A stretch of DNA of 7,310 nucleotides from Alphaproteobacteria bacterium (lineage in GTDB: Bacteria; Pseudomonadota; Alphaproteobacteria; Caulobacterales; Caulobacteraceae): the NCBI GenBank assembly GCA_018895795.1, contig JAHINZ010000385.1, positions 1-7,310 on the forward strand, given 5' to 3'. The position numbers and the translations under genes are program-made. The notes under the pieces were generated by a model. The model saw only the letters and a program-made list of their open reading frames with translations. It was not told the DNA's origin and made no database searches. Shown here one piece after another: positions 1-5,411 of the stretch; position 1 is the first letter of the stretch, and the number at the start of each line of letters is the position of its first letter.

Positions 1-557
1 AATATCTGCAGCAGCTGGACGCGTTCCAGAAGCAGGAGCCGAACAAGTCGATCGACAACCCGGCCTGGCACGTCCACTCCGGCAAGCCGCCGCAGCAGGG
101 GTCACCGGTGTCGTTCAGCCTGATGCTGAACCTGGTTTCGGCCGCCGACGCCTCGACCAAGAACATCCTCTGGGGCTTCCTGGGCCGCTATGTCGACGGC
201 GCGACGCCGGAAAGCCAGCCGCTGCTGGACCGCCTGGCCGGCTATGCGATCAATTACTACGAGGACTTCGTGAAGCCCTCGAAGACCTTCCGCGCCCCGA
301 CGGATGTCGAGCGCGCGGCGATGCTGGACCTGCGCGCGCGCCTGGCGGCCCTGCCGGCCGGCTGTCTGGACGCCGAGCTGATCCAGAACGAGGTGTTCGC
401 GGTCGGCAAGGACCACGGCTTCGAGCCCCTGCGCGCCTGGTTCCAGGCCCTGTACGAAGTGTTGCTGGGCCAGAGCCAGGGCCCGCGCTTTGGCTCGTTC
501 GCGGCGATCTTCGGCCTGGATCGCACCCTCGCCCTGATCGACGAGAAGCTGGGCTAA
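1..557 (+). CDS. lysK: Lysyl-tRNA synthetase, class I (C-terminal part, 5' truncated)
   Basis: Only the last 184 codons are present; the frame is open from base 3 and ends with TAA at 555-557. The enzyme charges tRNA-Lys with lysine using ATP in the cytoplasm. The visible part carries features I associate with the archaeal/alphaproteobacterial class I enzyme: a WHVHSG segment followed by SFSLMLNLVSAA, then GYAINYYEDFVKP, and near the end EPLRAWFQALYEVLLGQ and GPRFGSFAAIFG. This is the helical anticodon-binding region. The HIGH and KMSKS catalytic motifs would lie upstream, outside the window. Full-length relatives are about 520-550 residues, so roughly a third is seen. An internal GTG at 108 is not the start, because the family match continues to the window edge. 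The gene is called lysK or lysS in different genomes. It is followed by a palindromic repeat element and is probably transcribed separately from everything downstream. Confidence 0.9.
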   Translation, partial: YLQQLDAFQKQEPNKSIDNPAWHVHSGKPPQQGSPVSFSLMLNLVSAADASTKNILWGFLGRYVDGATPESQPLLDRLAGYAINYYEDFVKPSKTFRAPTDVERAAMLDLRARLAALPAGCLDAELIQNEVFAVGKDHGFEPLRAWFQALYEVLLGQSQGPRFGSFAAIFGLDRTLALIDEKLG

Positions 558-670
558 GATCCTCCCCCTCCGGGGGAGGTGGCCCGGAGGGCCGGAGGGG
601 GCAGCGCGGCATTCGCCGAGATGGCCCCCTCAGTCGGCTTCGCCGACAGCTCCCCCAGAGGGGGAGCATC
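558..670. repeat. GC-rich palindromic intergenic repeat element
   Basis: About 113 bases made almost wholly of nested inverted repeats directly after lysK. The stems are: CCTCCCCC (561-568) with GGGGGAGG (572-579), loop TCC; GGCCC (581-585) with GGGCC (589-593); GAGGGGGC (595-602) with GCCCCCTC (624-631); GTCGGC (633-638) with GCCGAC (642-647), loop TTC; GCTCCCCC (649-656) with GGGGGAGC (660-667), loop AGA. The two ends are also imperfect reverse complements of each other, so the whole element is an inverted repeat. From memory, elements of this look are dispersed between genes in Caulobacter and relatives; copy number was not checked. The first hairpin sits 3 bases after the lysK stop and could end or protect its transcript, but no T-tract follows, so a classical intrinsic terminator is not supported. 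Confidence 0.8.
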
Positions 671-760
671 TTCCCACGCGCAATTGCAGCCCAGCTTGTC
701 CCGCCTCCGGTGAGTCGCCGTGCCTGCGACACCGTGTCCGCTTAGATGAATGAAGTCTGA

Positions 761-792
761 ATTCCCTATTAAGGGAATGTCCGCAATTGCGG
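761..792. promoter_or_regulatory. Two adjacent palindromes upstream of the small hypothetical gene
   Basis: ATTCCCT (761-767) and AGGGAAT (772-778) form a perfect 7-bp dyad around ATTA. Two bases later CCGCAATTGCGG (781-792) is a perfect 12-bp palindrome. They lie 37-68 bases before the ATG at 829, where a promoter or operator would be expected. The TTGCGG inside the second palindrome (787-792) could be a -35 hexamer with the TCTAGAGA stretch at 801-808 as a poor -10, but the spacing is short and the match weak. An operator or a transcript hairpin are both possible. Apart from these and the repeat at 558-670, I see nothing in the 558-828 gap. Confidence 0.35.
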
Positions 793-828
793 GCGTAGGG
801 TCTAGAGATCAAAACCAAGGTTAGGCCA

Positions 829-1038
829 ATGGCTTCGTTCACCCTGCGTCCGTCAGATCGTTCGGAATTCGATTCTCTGCTCGGTGAGCTGACCTCGAAA
901 TTCCCCGCCGCCCATGTGGAAGCGGCGCACAATGACATCTGGGGGTCGTATCGCGTCGACGTCTCGTGCGATGCGCCCTGGGAGGGCGACCTGATGTCCT
1001 GGCTGCAGGGCCAGCACGCGACCTGCCCCCGCACCTAA
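829..1038 (+). CDS. Small conserved-looking hypothetical protein (69 aa)
   Basis: I do not recognise the family. The ATG at 829 is preceded by an AAGG at 816-819, nine bases away, which is a modest ribosome binding site. The product begins MASFTLRPSD and is a mixed polar protein with no signal peptide and no membrane segment. It has a GSYRVDVSCDAPWEGDLMSWL stretch, two tryptophans (the second in SWLQGQ) and two cysteines (SCD and ATCPRT near the C-terminus). The alternating pattern (SYRVDVSC) suggests a beta strand followed by a helix (DLMSWLQ), so a small alpha/beta fold is plausible. Codon usage is G/C-ending like the neighbours, which supports real coding. The gene ends 12 bases before the stop of the convergent S24 gene. 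Its function is unknown. Confidence 0.6.
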   Translation: MASFTLRPSDRSEFDSLLGELTSKFPAAHVEAAHNDIWGSYRVDVSCDAPWEGDLMSWLQGQHATCPRT

Positions 1039-1050
1039 ACGCGCTGACGC

Positions 1051-1692
1051 CTACTGGCTGGCCCACAGGATCCGCGCGATCCAGGCCACCTCGCCGCGTT
1101 CCAGCACCCGATCGGCATAGTCGCGATTGAGCGAGGTCAGTTCGATCGTGCGGGCCGTGACCCGCGACAGTTCCTTGGCCATCACCTCGCCGTCGTGGGT
1201 CTTGACCACCACCCGGTCGCCGCGCCGCGGCTCGATCGACGGCGAGACCAGGATGCGGTCGCCGTCGCGGAACACCGGGGCCATCGAGTCGCCGGCGATC
1301 TCCAGCGCATAGACGCCGTCTTCCTGCAGGCCGGGAAAGGCGATCTCGTCCCAGCCTTCGCCGGCGGGGAATCCCGCATCATCGAAAAAGCCGTCCGAGC
1401 CGGCCTGGGCGAAGCCCAGCAGCGGCACGCCCCGAACGGCGGGTCGCTTGGCGCTTTCCGTCAGGGCGGCGAATTCGGAAAACCCCACCCCGGTGGCTTC
1501 CAGCACCTTGGCCAGGCTCTCGGTCGAGGGCCAGCGCGGCCGCGCCTCGGCGTCGGCGGAGGTGCGCTTGGAGCGGTTGAAGCTGGTCGGATCCAGCCCC
1601 GCCATCTTGGCCATGGCCGACGGGCTCATGTCGAAACGCTTGGCAAGCGCATCGATCGCGGTCCAGATTTCAGTATGCGAAAGCGCCGTCAT
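1051..1692 (-). CDS. LexA-like S24 family repressor/peptidase with N-terminal helix-turn-helix
   Basis: Predicted cytoplasmic transcriptional regulator of the LexA/CI type. From the ATG at 1692 it is 213 residues. Residues 1-75 look like a compact helix-turn-helix domain (AIDALAKRF, MSPSAMAKMAGLDPTSFNRSKR, STESLAKVLEATG). Residues 86-210 match the S24 domain: VPLLGFAQAG with an Ala97-Gly98 pair where LexA is self-cleaved, GDSMAP with the nucleophile Ser136, and VMAKEL with Lys173 as general base. The Ser-to-Lys spacing of 37 equals that of E. coli LexA (119 and 156). All catalytic positions are therefore intact and self-cleavage is possible, though not shown. An upstream in-frame ATG at 1740 would add 16 unpromising residues (MGEAYFPAASTR...) and leave almost no leader behind the promoter candidate at 1757-1787, so I prefer 1692; a GGA lies nine bases upstream of it. 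No integrase or phage gene is nearby, so a host regulator is more likely than a prophage repressor. Targets are unknown. Confidence 0.85.
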   Translation of the reverse strand: MTALSHTEIWTAIDALAKRFDMSPSAMAKMAGLDPTSFNRSKRTSADAEARPRWPSTESLAKVLEATGVGFSEFAALTESAKRPAVRGVPLLGFAQAGSDGFFDDAGFPAGEGWDEIAFPGLQEDGVYALEIAGDSMAPVFRDGDRILVSPSIEPRRGDRVVVKTHDGEVMAKELSRVTARTIELTSLNRDYADRVLERGEVAWIARILWASQ

Positions 1693-1756
1693 GCGTGAGA
1701 TCCAACGGGTCGAAGCGGCAGGAAAATAAGCCTCGCCCATAGGAAAGTAAACCTAT

Positions 1757-1787
1757 TTCATACCGCCCAGCTTGACGTTTACGTAAA
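1757..1787 (-). promoter_or_regulatory. Candidate minus-strand promoter for the S24 gene
   Basis: Read on the minus strand, TTTACG (1787 to 1782) is followed after exactly 19 bases by TATGAA (1762 to 1757), continuing as TATGAAAT. The -10-like element is good and the -35 moderate. The 19-base spacer is longer than the usual 17 and is the kind on which MerR-family regulators act. The -35 hexamer lies inside the 16-bp palindrome at 1775-1790, so a protein bound there would overlap this promoter. Transcription would start near 1750, giving a leader of about 58 bases to the ATG at 1692. Experimental start sites are not known. Confidence 0.4.
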
Positions 1788-1790
1788 CGT
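1775..1790. promoter_or_regulatory. Perfect 16-bp palindrome, probable MerR-family operator
   Basis: ACGTTTACGTAAACGT is its own reverse complement without mismatch. It stands in the divergent region between the S24 gene and the merR gene, 89 bases before the merR ATG. MerR proteins bind palindromes of about this length as dimers and usually control their own and adjacent promoters. From memory, the LiuR regulators of acyl-CoA and branched-chain catabolism use GTTTACGTAAAC-like operators, which fits the dehydrogenases downstream; this should be compared with a curated motif. TTGACG at 1772-1777 overlaps the left edge and could be a plus-strand -35, but I cannot name a convincing -10 for it. 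Confidence 0.65.
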
Positions 1791-1799
1791 TGACGTCAA
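1790..1799. promoter_or_regulatory. Second palindrome TTGACGTCAA beside the operator
   Basis: TTGACGTCAA is a perfect 10-bp palindrome sharing one base with the 16-bp palindrome. The heptamer TTGACGT thus occurs twice, at 1772-1778 and 1790-1796, exactly 18 bases apart, on either side of the operator centre. TTGACG is also a -35 hexamer of the kind used by Caulobacter housekeeping promoters, so this copy may belong to the merR promoter. It may instead be an extra half-site for the regulator. The -10 is not clear: TGTAAG at 1811-1816 is 15 bases away and weak. Confidence 0.35.
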
Positions 1800-1831
1800 T
1801 TGGAGGCGGATGTAAGGTGATCAACGATAAC

Positions 1832-1873
1832 AAAGCGGCCTCGCCGTGTAGCGGGGCCTTTCCTCTTGGGAGG
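1832..1873 (+). promoter_or_regulatory. Structured leader of the merR transcript: terminator-like hairpin plus RBS hairpin
   Basis: GGCCTCGC (1837-1844) pairs with GCGGGGCC (1851-1858), one pair being G-U, around a six-base loop. AAA at 1832-1834 can pair with TTT at 1859-1861 across a two-base bulge. The form is that of an intrinsic terminator, but the T-run is only three bases. Immediately after it CCTC (1862-1865) can pair with GAGG (1870-1873), which is part of the GGGAGG ribosome binding site (1868-1873) five bases before the ATG at 1879. The leader could therefore weaken transcription, translation or both. No known riboswitch is recognised. Confidence 0.45.
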
Positions 1874-1878
1874 TTTCT

Positions 1879-2361
1879 ATGTTGGCTGACCTGCGTCGCC
1901 CCGAGCGCACTTTCACGATCCGCAACCTTTGCAACGAATTCAAGGCCACGCCCCGGGCCCTGCGCTTCTATGAAGACAAGGGCCTGTTGTCGCCGGCCCG
2001 CGAGGGTCTCAACCGCGTCTATTCCCACAAGGACCGCGTCCGCCTGCAGCTGATCCTGCGCGGCAAGCGCGTGGGCCTGTCGCTGTCGGAAATCCGCGAA
2101 CTGCTGGACCTGTACGACGAGAACGACGACGGCGCGGCCCAGATGGCCCGGTCGCTGAAGAAGTTCCGCGAGCGCGCCACGGCGCTGGAACAGCAGCGCG
2201 ATGACATCGACGGCGCCCTGATCGAGCTGAATCAGGCCTGCGCCCGCCTCGAACAGCGCCTGGCCGAGATCCGCCCCGACCTGCTGCCGCGCGCCGCCGA
2301 CTATGATCAGGTGCTGCGCGCCCGGCTGGACGGTCACGCCGACGCCGCACTGGGCAAGTAA
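1879..2361 (+). CDS. MerR-family transcriptional regulator (LiuR-like)
   Basis: A 160-residue DNA-binding regulator, probably controlling the acyl-CoA dehydrogenase operon that follows and its own gene. The start ATG follows a GGGAGG ribosome binding site. Residues 12-50 are the MerR helix-turn-helix with wing: FTIRNLCNEF, TPRALRFYEDKGLL (residues 25-37, the family hallmark) and NRVYS. LRGKRVGLSLSEIRELLDLY (residues 60-79) is the second conserved block. Residues 88-139 form a long heptad-rich helix for antiparallel coiled-coil dimerisation. There is no large C-terminal effector domain. Cysteines occur only at 18 and 121, so a metal-sensing MerR or SoxR cluster type is unlikely. The size and the neighbouring genes fit the LiuR type, which responds to acyl-CoA catabolites. 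The effector here is not known; a CoA thioester is an inference. I leave the symbol blank because orthology to liuR itself cannot be shown. Confidence 0.85.
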   Translation: MLADLRRPERTFTIRNLCNEFKATPRALRFYEDKGLLSPAREGLNRVYSHKDRVRLQLILRGKRVGLSLSEIRELLDLYDENDDGAAQMARSLKKFRERATALEQQRDDIDGALIELNQACARLEQRLAEIRPDLLPRAADYDQVLRARLDGHADAALGK

Positions 2362-2380
2362 GACTTTCCCGTTCAGCGTT

Positions 2381-2430
2381 CTGGCCAAGACCCCGGCCAG
2401 GACGCGCGTCTATCCTTTTCGTTTCGAAAC
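2381..2430. other. Palindrome cluster between merR and the first dehydrogenase gene
   Basis: Three dyads fall in the 90-base gap: CTGGCC (2381-2386) with GGCCAG (2395-2400), the palindrome GACGCGCGTC (2401-2410), and the palindrome GTTTCGAAAC (2421-2430). The first could form a transcript hairpin but has no T-run, so read-through from merR is likely. The last two could be operator half-sites; neither resembles the 16-bp palindrome upstream of merR. No convincing promoter hexamers are seen, though an internal promoter is not excluded. Confidence 0.3.
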
Positions 2431-2451
2431 ACCTTTCTTCCAGGACCTTCC

Positions 2452-4245
2452 ATGACCTACCAGGCGCCCGTTCGCGATCACGTCTTCATCCTGCGCGATA
2501 TGCTGAACATCGATCAGCACAGCCAGCTGCCGGCCTTCGCCGACGCCTCGTTCGACGTGGTGGAGCAGATCCTGGAGGCGGCCGCCCAGTTCACCGGCGA
2601 GGTCCTGGCCCCGCTCAACACCGTCGGCGACAAGGCCGGTTGCGTGCTGGACACGGCGACCAACACCGTCACCACCCCGCCCGGCTTCAAGGACGCCTAC
2701 AAGCAACTGTGCGCCGGCGGCTGGACCGGCCTGGGCTCGGACCCGGCCTATGGCGGCCAGGGCCTGCCGCACGTCGTCAACCTGGCGTTCAGCGAGATGT
2801 CGAGCTCGGCCAACATGGCCTTCTCGATGTATCCGGGCCTGGCCCACGGCGCCTATTCGGCCATCCACACCGGCGGCACCGATGCGCAGAAGGAGCTCTA
2901 TCTGCCCAAGATGGTGACCGGCGAATGGACCGGCACCATGAACCTGACCGAGCCGCATTGCGGCACCGATCTGGGCCTGCTGCGCACCAAGGCGGTTCCG
3001 GAAGCGGACGGCTCGTACCGCATCACCGGCCAGAAGATCTGGATCTCGGCGGGCGAGCACGACATGTCGGGCAACATCATCCATCTGGTGCTGGCCCGCA
3101 TCGAAGGCGCCCCGGCCGGCGTCAAGGGCATCAGCCTGTTCATCGTGCCCAAGTTCCTGCCCAAGGAAGACGGGACGGCCGGCGCGCGCAATACAGGCGT
3201 CAAGTGCGTGGGCCTGGAAGAGAAGATGGGCATCCACGGCAACGCCACCTGCGTGATGCAGTATGATGACGCCAAGGGCTGGCTGATCGGCGGCGAGAAC
3301 GCCGGCCTGAAGATCATGTTCGTGATGATGAACGAGGCCCGCCTGGGCGTCGGCATGCAGGGCGTGGCCCAGGGCGAGGCCGCCTATCAGGCCGCCGTCG
3401 CCTTCGCCAAGGACCGCCTGCAGGGCCGCTCGCTGACCGGCCCCAAGAACGCCGACGGCCCGGCCGATCCGATCATCGTCCACCCCGACGTGCGGCGCAT
3501 GCTGCTGGAGAGCAAGGCCCTGATCGAAGGCGGCCGCGCCTTCCTGTTCTGGACCGCCCTGCACGGCGACCTGGCCCACGCCCACCCCGACGAGAAGGTG
3601 CGCGAAAAGGCCGAGGACTATATGGGCCTGATGACCCCGGTGCTGAAAGGCTACCTGACCGACAAGGGCTTCAAGGTCTGTTCGGACGCGGTGCAGGTGC
3701 ATGGCGGCAGCGGCTTCACAGAGCACTTCCCGGTCAGCCAGTTCATGCGCGATTGCCGCATCGCCCTGATCTATGAGGGCACCAACGGCATCCAGGCCCT
3801 GGACCTGGTCGGCCGCAAGCTGGCCTCCAAGGGCGGCCGCGCGGTGATGACCTTCTTCCAGGAAATCGACCAGTTCATCGGCGAGAACGACACCGACGAA
3901 GGCCTCAAGCCCTTCATCACCGCCCTGGCCGAGGTGAAGGCCCAGATGCAGGAGGGCACGATGTGGCTGATGCAGAACGGTCTGCAGAACCCCGACAATG
4001 CCGGTGCGGCCTCGACCGACTACATGCACCTGTTTGGCCTGACGGGACTGGCCTATATGTGGACCCTGCAGGTCAAGGCGGCCCAGGCCAAGATCGCGGC
4101 CGGATCGTCCGATCCGTTCTATTCGACCAAGGTGGTCACGGCGCAATATTTCATCGAACGCATCTTGCCTGACGCTGGGGCGCACCTGACCAAGCTCAAG
4201 ACCGGTTCAGCGACCCTGATGGCGCTGCCTGCGGAGGCTTTCTGA
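2452..4245 (+). CDS. Acyl-CoA dehydrogenase, large FadE/DmdC-like type (597 aa)
   Basis: FAD-dependent cytoplasmic enzyme introducing the 2,3-double bond into an acyl-CoA, the first step of beta-oxidation. At 597 residues it belongs to the long class with an extra C-terminal domain, which includes Pseudomonas FadE-type enzymes and DmdC (3-methylmercaptopropionyl-CoA dehydrogenase). Order seen: a class-typical N-terminus (YQAPVRDHVFILRDML), a helical N-terminal domain, MNLTEPHCGTDLG from residue 163 and QKIWISAGEHD from residue 194 (FAD/substrate beta domain), VHGGSGFTEHFPVSQFMRDCRI from residue 416, and YEGTNGIQ at 441-448 with Glu442 as the predicted catalytic base. The last 130 residues form the additional helical domain. 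The ATG at 2452 has AGGA six bases upstream (2442-2445). It follows the merR gene by 90 bases and precedes the second dehydrogenase by 2, so it heads the operon. The chain-length preference cannot be read from the sequence; a DmdC-like role is possible but there are no dmd neighbours. Confidence 0.93.
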   Translation: MTYQAPVRDHVFILRDMLNIDQHSQLPAFADASFDVVEQILEAAAQFTGEVLAPLNTVGDKAGCVLDTATNTVTTPPGFKDAYKQLCAGGWTGLGSDPAYGGQGLPHVVNLAFSEMSSSANMAFSMYPGLAHGAYSAIHTGGTDAQKELYLPKMVTGEWTGTMNLTEPHCGTDLGLLRTKAVPEADGSYRITGQKIWISAGEHDMSGNIIHLVLARIEGAPAGVKGISLFIVPKFLPKEDGTAGARNTGVKCVGLEEKMGIHGNATCVMQYDDAKGWLIGGENAGLKIMFVMMNEARLGVGMQGVAQGEAAYQAAVAFAKDRLQGRSLTGPKNADGPADPIIVHPDVRRMLLESKALIEGGRAFLFWTALHGDLAHAHPDEKVREKAEDYMGLMTPVLKGYLTDKGFKVCSDAVQVHGGSGFTEHFPVSQFMRDCRIALIYEGTNGIQALDLVGRKLASKGGRAVMTFFQEIDQFIGENDTDEGLKPFITALAEVKAQMQEGTMWLMQNGLQNPDNAGAASTDYMHLFGLTGLAYMWTLQVKAAQAKIAAGSSDPFYSTKVVTAQYFIERILPDAGAHLTKLKTGSATLMALPAEAF

Positions 4246-4247
4246 TC

Positions 4248-5411
4248 ATGAGCGTGCTCGACGTCGCAAAACCCGGCTTCATGGCCGAAGAAGACATCGC
4301 GATCTTTGAAGACGCGGTCGGCAAGTTCTTCGATGAGCACGCGCCTGAGGCGACGGTCGCCCAGTGGCGCAAGAACCACTGCGTTGATCGTGACATGTGG
4401 ACCAAGGCGGGGGAGGCCGGCTTGCTGGGCCTCTCCGTGCCGGAGGAATATGGCGGGGCCGGCGGCGACTATCGTCACGAGGTCGTGCTGATGGAACTGC
4501 TGGGCCTCAAGGGCGTGGATGGCTTCGGCATCAGCCTGCACAACGCCATCATCATGCCCTACCTCGTCCATTACGGGACCGAGGAGCAGAAGCGCCGCTG
4601 GCTGCCCAAAATGGCCACCGGCGAGTTGGTCGGGGCGATCGCCATGACCGAACCCGGCGCGGGCTCTGACCTTCAGGGCATCAAGACCACCGCCAAGAAG
4701 GTCGGCAACCAGTACGTCATCAACGGCTCCAAGACCTTCATCACCAACGGCCAGACCGCCAATCTGATCATCGTGGTGGCCAAGACCGACGCCGCCGCCG
4801 GCGCGCGCGGCACCTCGCTGATCCTCGTCGAGACCGACGGTGCCGAAGGGTTTGAGCGCGGCCGCAATCTCGACAAGCTGGGCCAGGAAGCCCAGGACAC
4901 CTCCGAGCTCTTCTTCAACGACGTCAAGGTTCCGACCGAGAACCTGCTGGGCGTCGACGAGGGTCAGGGCTTCTTCCAGCTGATGGGCCAGCTGCCGCAG
5001 GAGCGCCTGAACATCGGCGTTCAGGGCATGGCCACCATCGAGCGGGCGCTGGAGCTGACCATCGCCTATGTCAAGGAGCGCAAGGCGTTCGGCAAGGCGA
5101 TCCTCGACTTCCAGAACACCCAGTTCGTGCTGGCCGAATGCAAGACCGAAGCGACCGTCGCCCGGGTGTTCATCAATCACTGCATCGAACAGCACCTGGC
5201 CGGCAAGCTGGACGCCTCGACCGCCTCGATGGCCAAGTACTGGGTCAGCGACCTGGAGAACAAGATCGTCGACCGCTGTCTGCAGCTGTTCGGCGGCTAT
5301 GGCTTCATGAACGAGTATCCGATCGCCCGGATGTACCGCGACAGCCGCGTCCAGCGGATCTATGGCGGTACTAACGAGGTGATGAAGATCCTGATCGCGA
5401 GGACGCTGTAA
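4248..5411 (+). CDS. Acyl-CoA dehydrogenase, LCAD-like (387 aa)
   Basis: A second FAD-dependent acyl-CoA dehydrogenase, of standard length. The ATG lies 2 bases after the stop of the previous gene, with GGAGG at 4233-4237 inside that gene, so the two are co-translated. Motifs: VPEEYGGAGGDYRHEVVLMELL in the N-terminal helical domain, AMTEPGAGSDLQG (Met133 onward), INGSKTFITNG from residue 158, and FGGYGFMNEYPIARMYRD from residue 348. Where medium- and short-chain enzymes have YEGT with the catalytic Glu, this protein has Tyr372-Gly373-Gly-Thr. The base is instead probably Glu252 in LPQERLNI, the position used by long-chain and isovaleryl-CoA dehydrogenases. The C-terminal YGGTNEVMKILIAR resembles mitochondrial LCAD. 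Long or branched acyl-CoA substrates are therefore likely, but specificity is inferred. Electrons would pass to electron-transfer flavoprotein, whose genes are not in the window. Confidence 0.93.
   Translation: MSVLDVAKPGFMAEEDIAIFEDAVGKFFDEHAPEATVAQWRKNHCVDRDMWTKAGEAGLLGLSVPEEYGGAGGDYRHEVVLMELLGLKGVDGFGISLHNAIIMPYLVHYGTEEQKRRWLPKMATGELVGAIAMTEPGAGSDLQGIKTTAKKVGNQYVINGSKTFITNGQTANLIIVVAKTDAAAGARGTSLILVETDGAEGFERGRNLDKLGQEAQDTSELFFNDVKVPTENLLGVDEGQGFFQLMGQLPQERLNIGVQGMATIERALELTIAYVKERKAFGKAILDFQNTQFVLAECKTEATVARVFINHCIEQHLAGKLDASTASMAKYWVSDLENKIVDRCLQLFGGYGFMNEYPIARMYRDSRVQRIYGGTNEVMKILIARTL

Noticed and set aside
1051..1692. Prophage origin of the S24 repressor
   Set aside because: No integrase, Cro-like partner, attachment site or shift in base composition is visible; flanking genes are ordinary chromosomal ones.
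1693..1740. Upstream ATG start for the S24 repressor
   Set aside because: It would leave about ten bases of leader behind the best promoter, lacks a clear ribosome binding site, and adds residues that do not look like part of the DNA-binding domain.
1817..2053. GTG-started frame overlapping the merR start, with GGAGG ten bases upstream
   Set aside because: It runs out of frame through merR, has poor codon choice and a Ser/Arg/Pro-rich product without motif. A regulatory leader peptide is possible, but a real gene is not supported.
2410..4185. Minus-strand open frame of 591 codons opposite the large acyl-CoA dehydrogenase
   Set aside because: It is the mirror of a well-supported gene. Its composition (His, Gly, Ala, Val, Gln, Leu rich, no recognisable motif) is typical of antisense frames in GC-rich DNA, and the plus strand has clear catalytic motifs.
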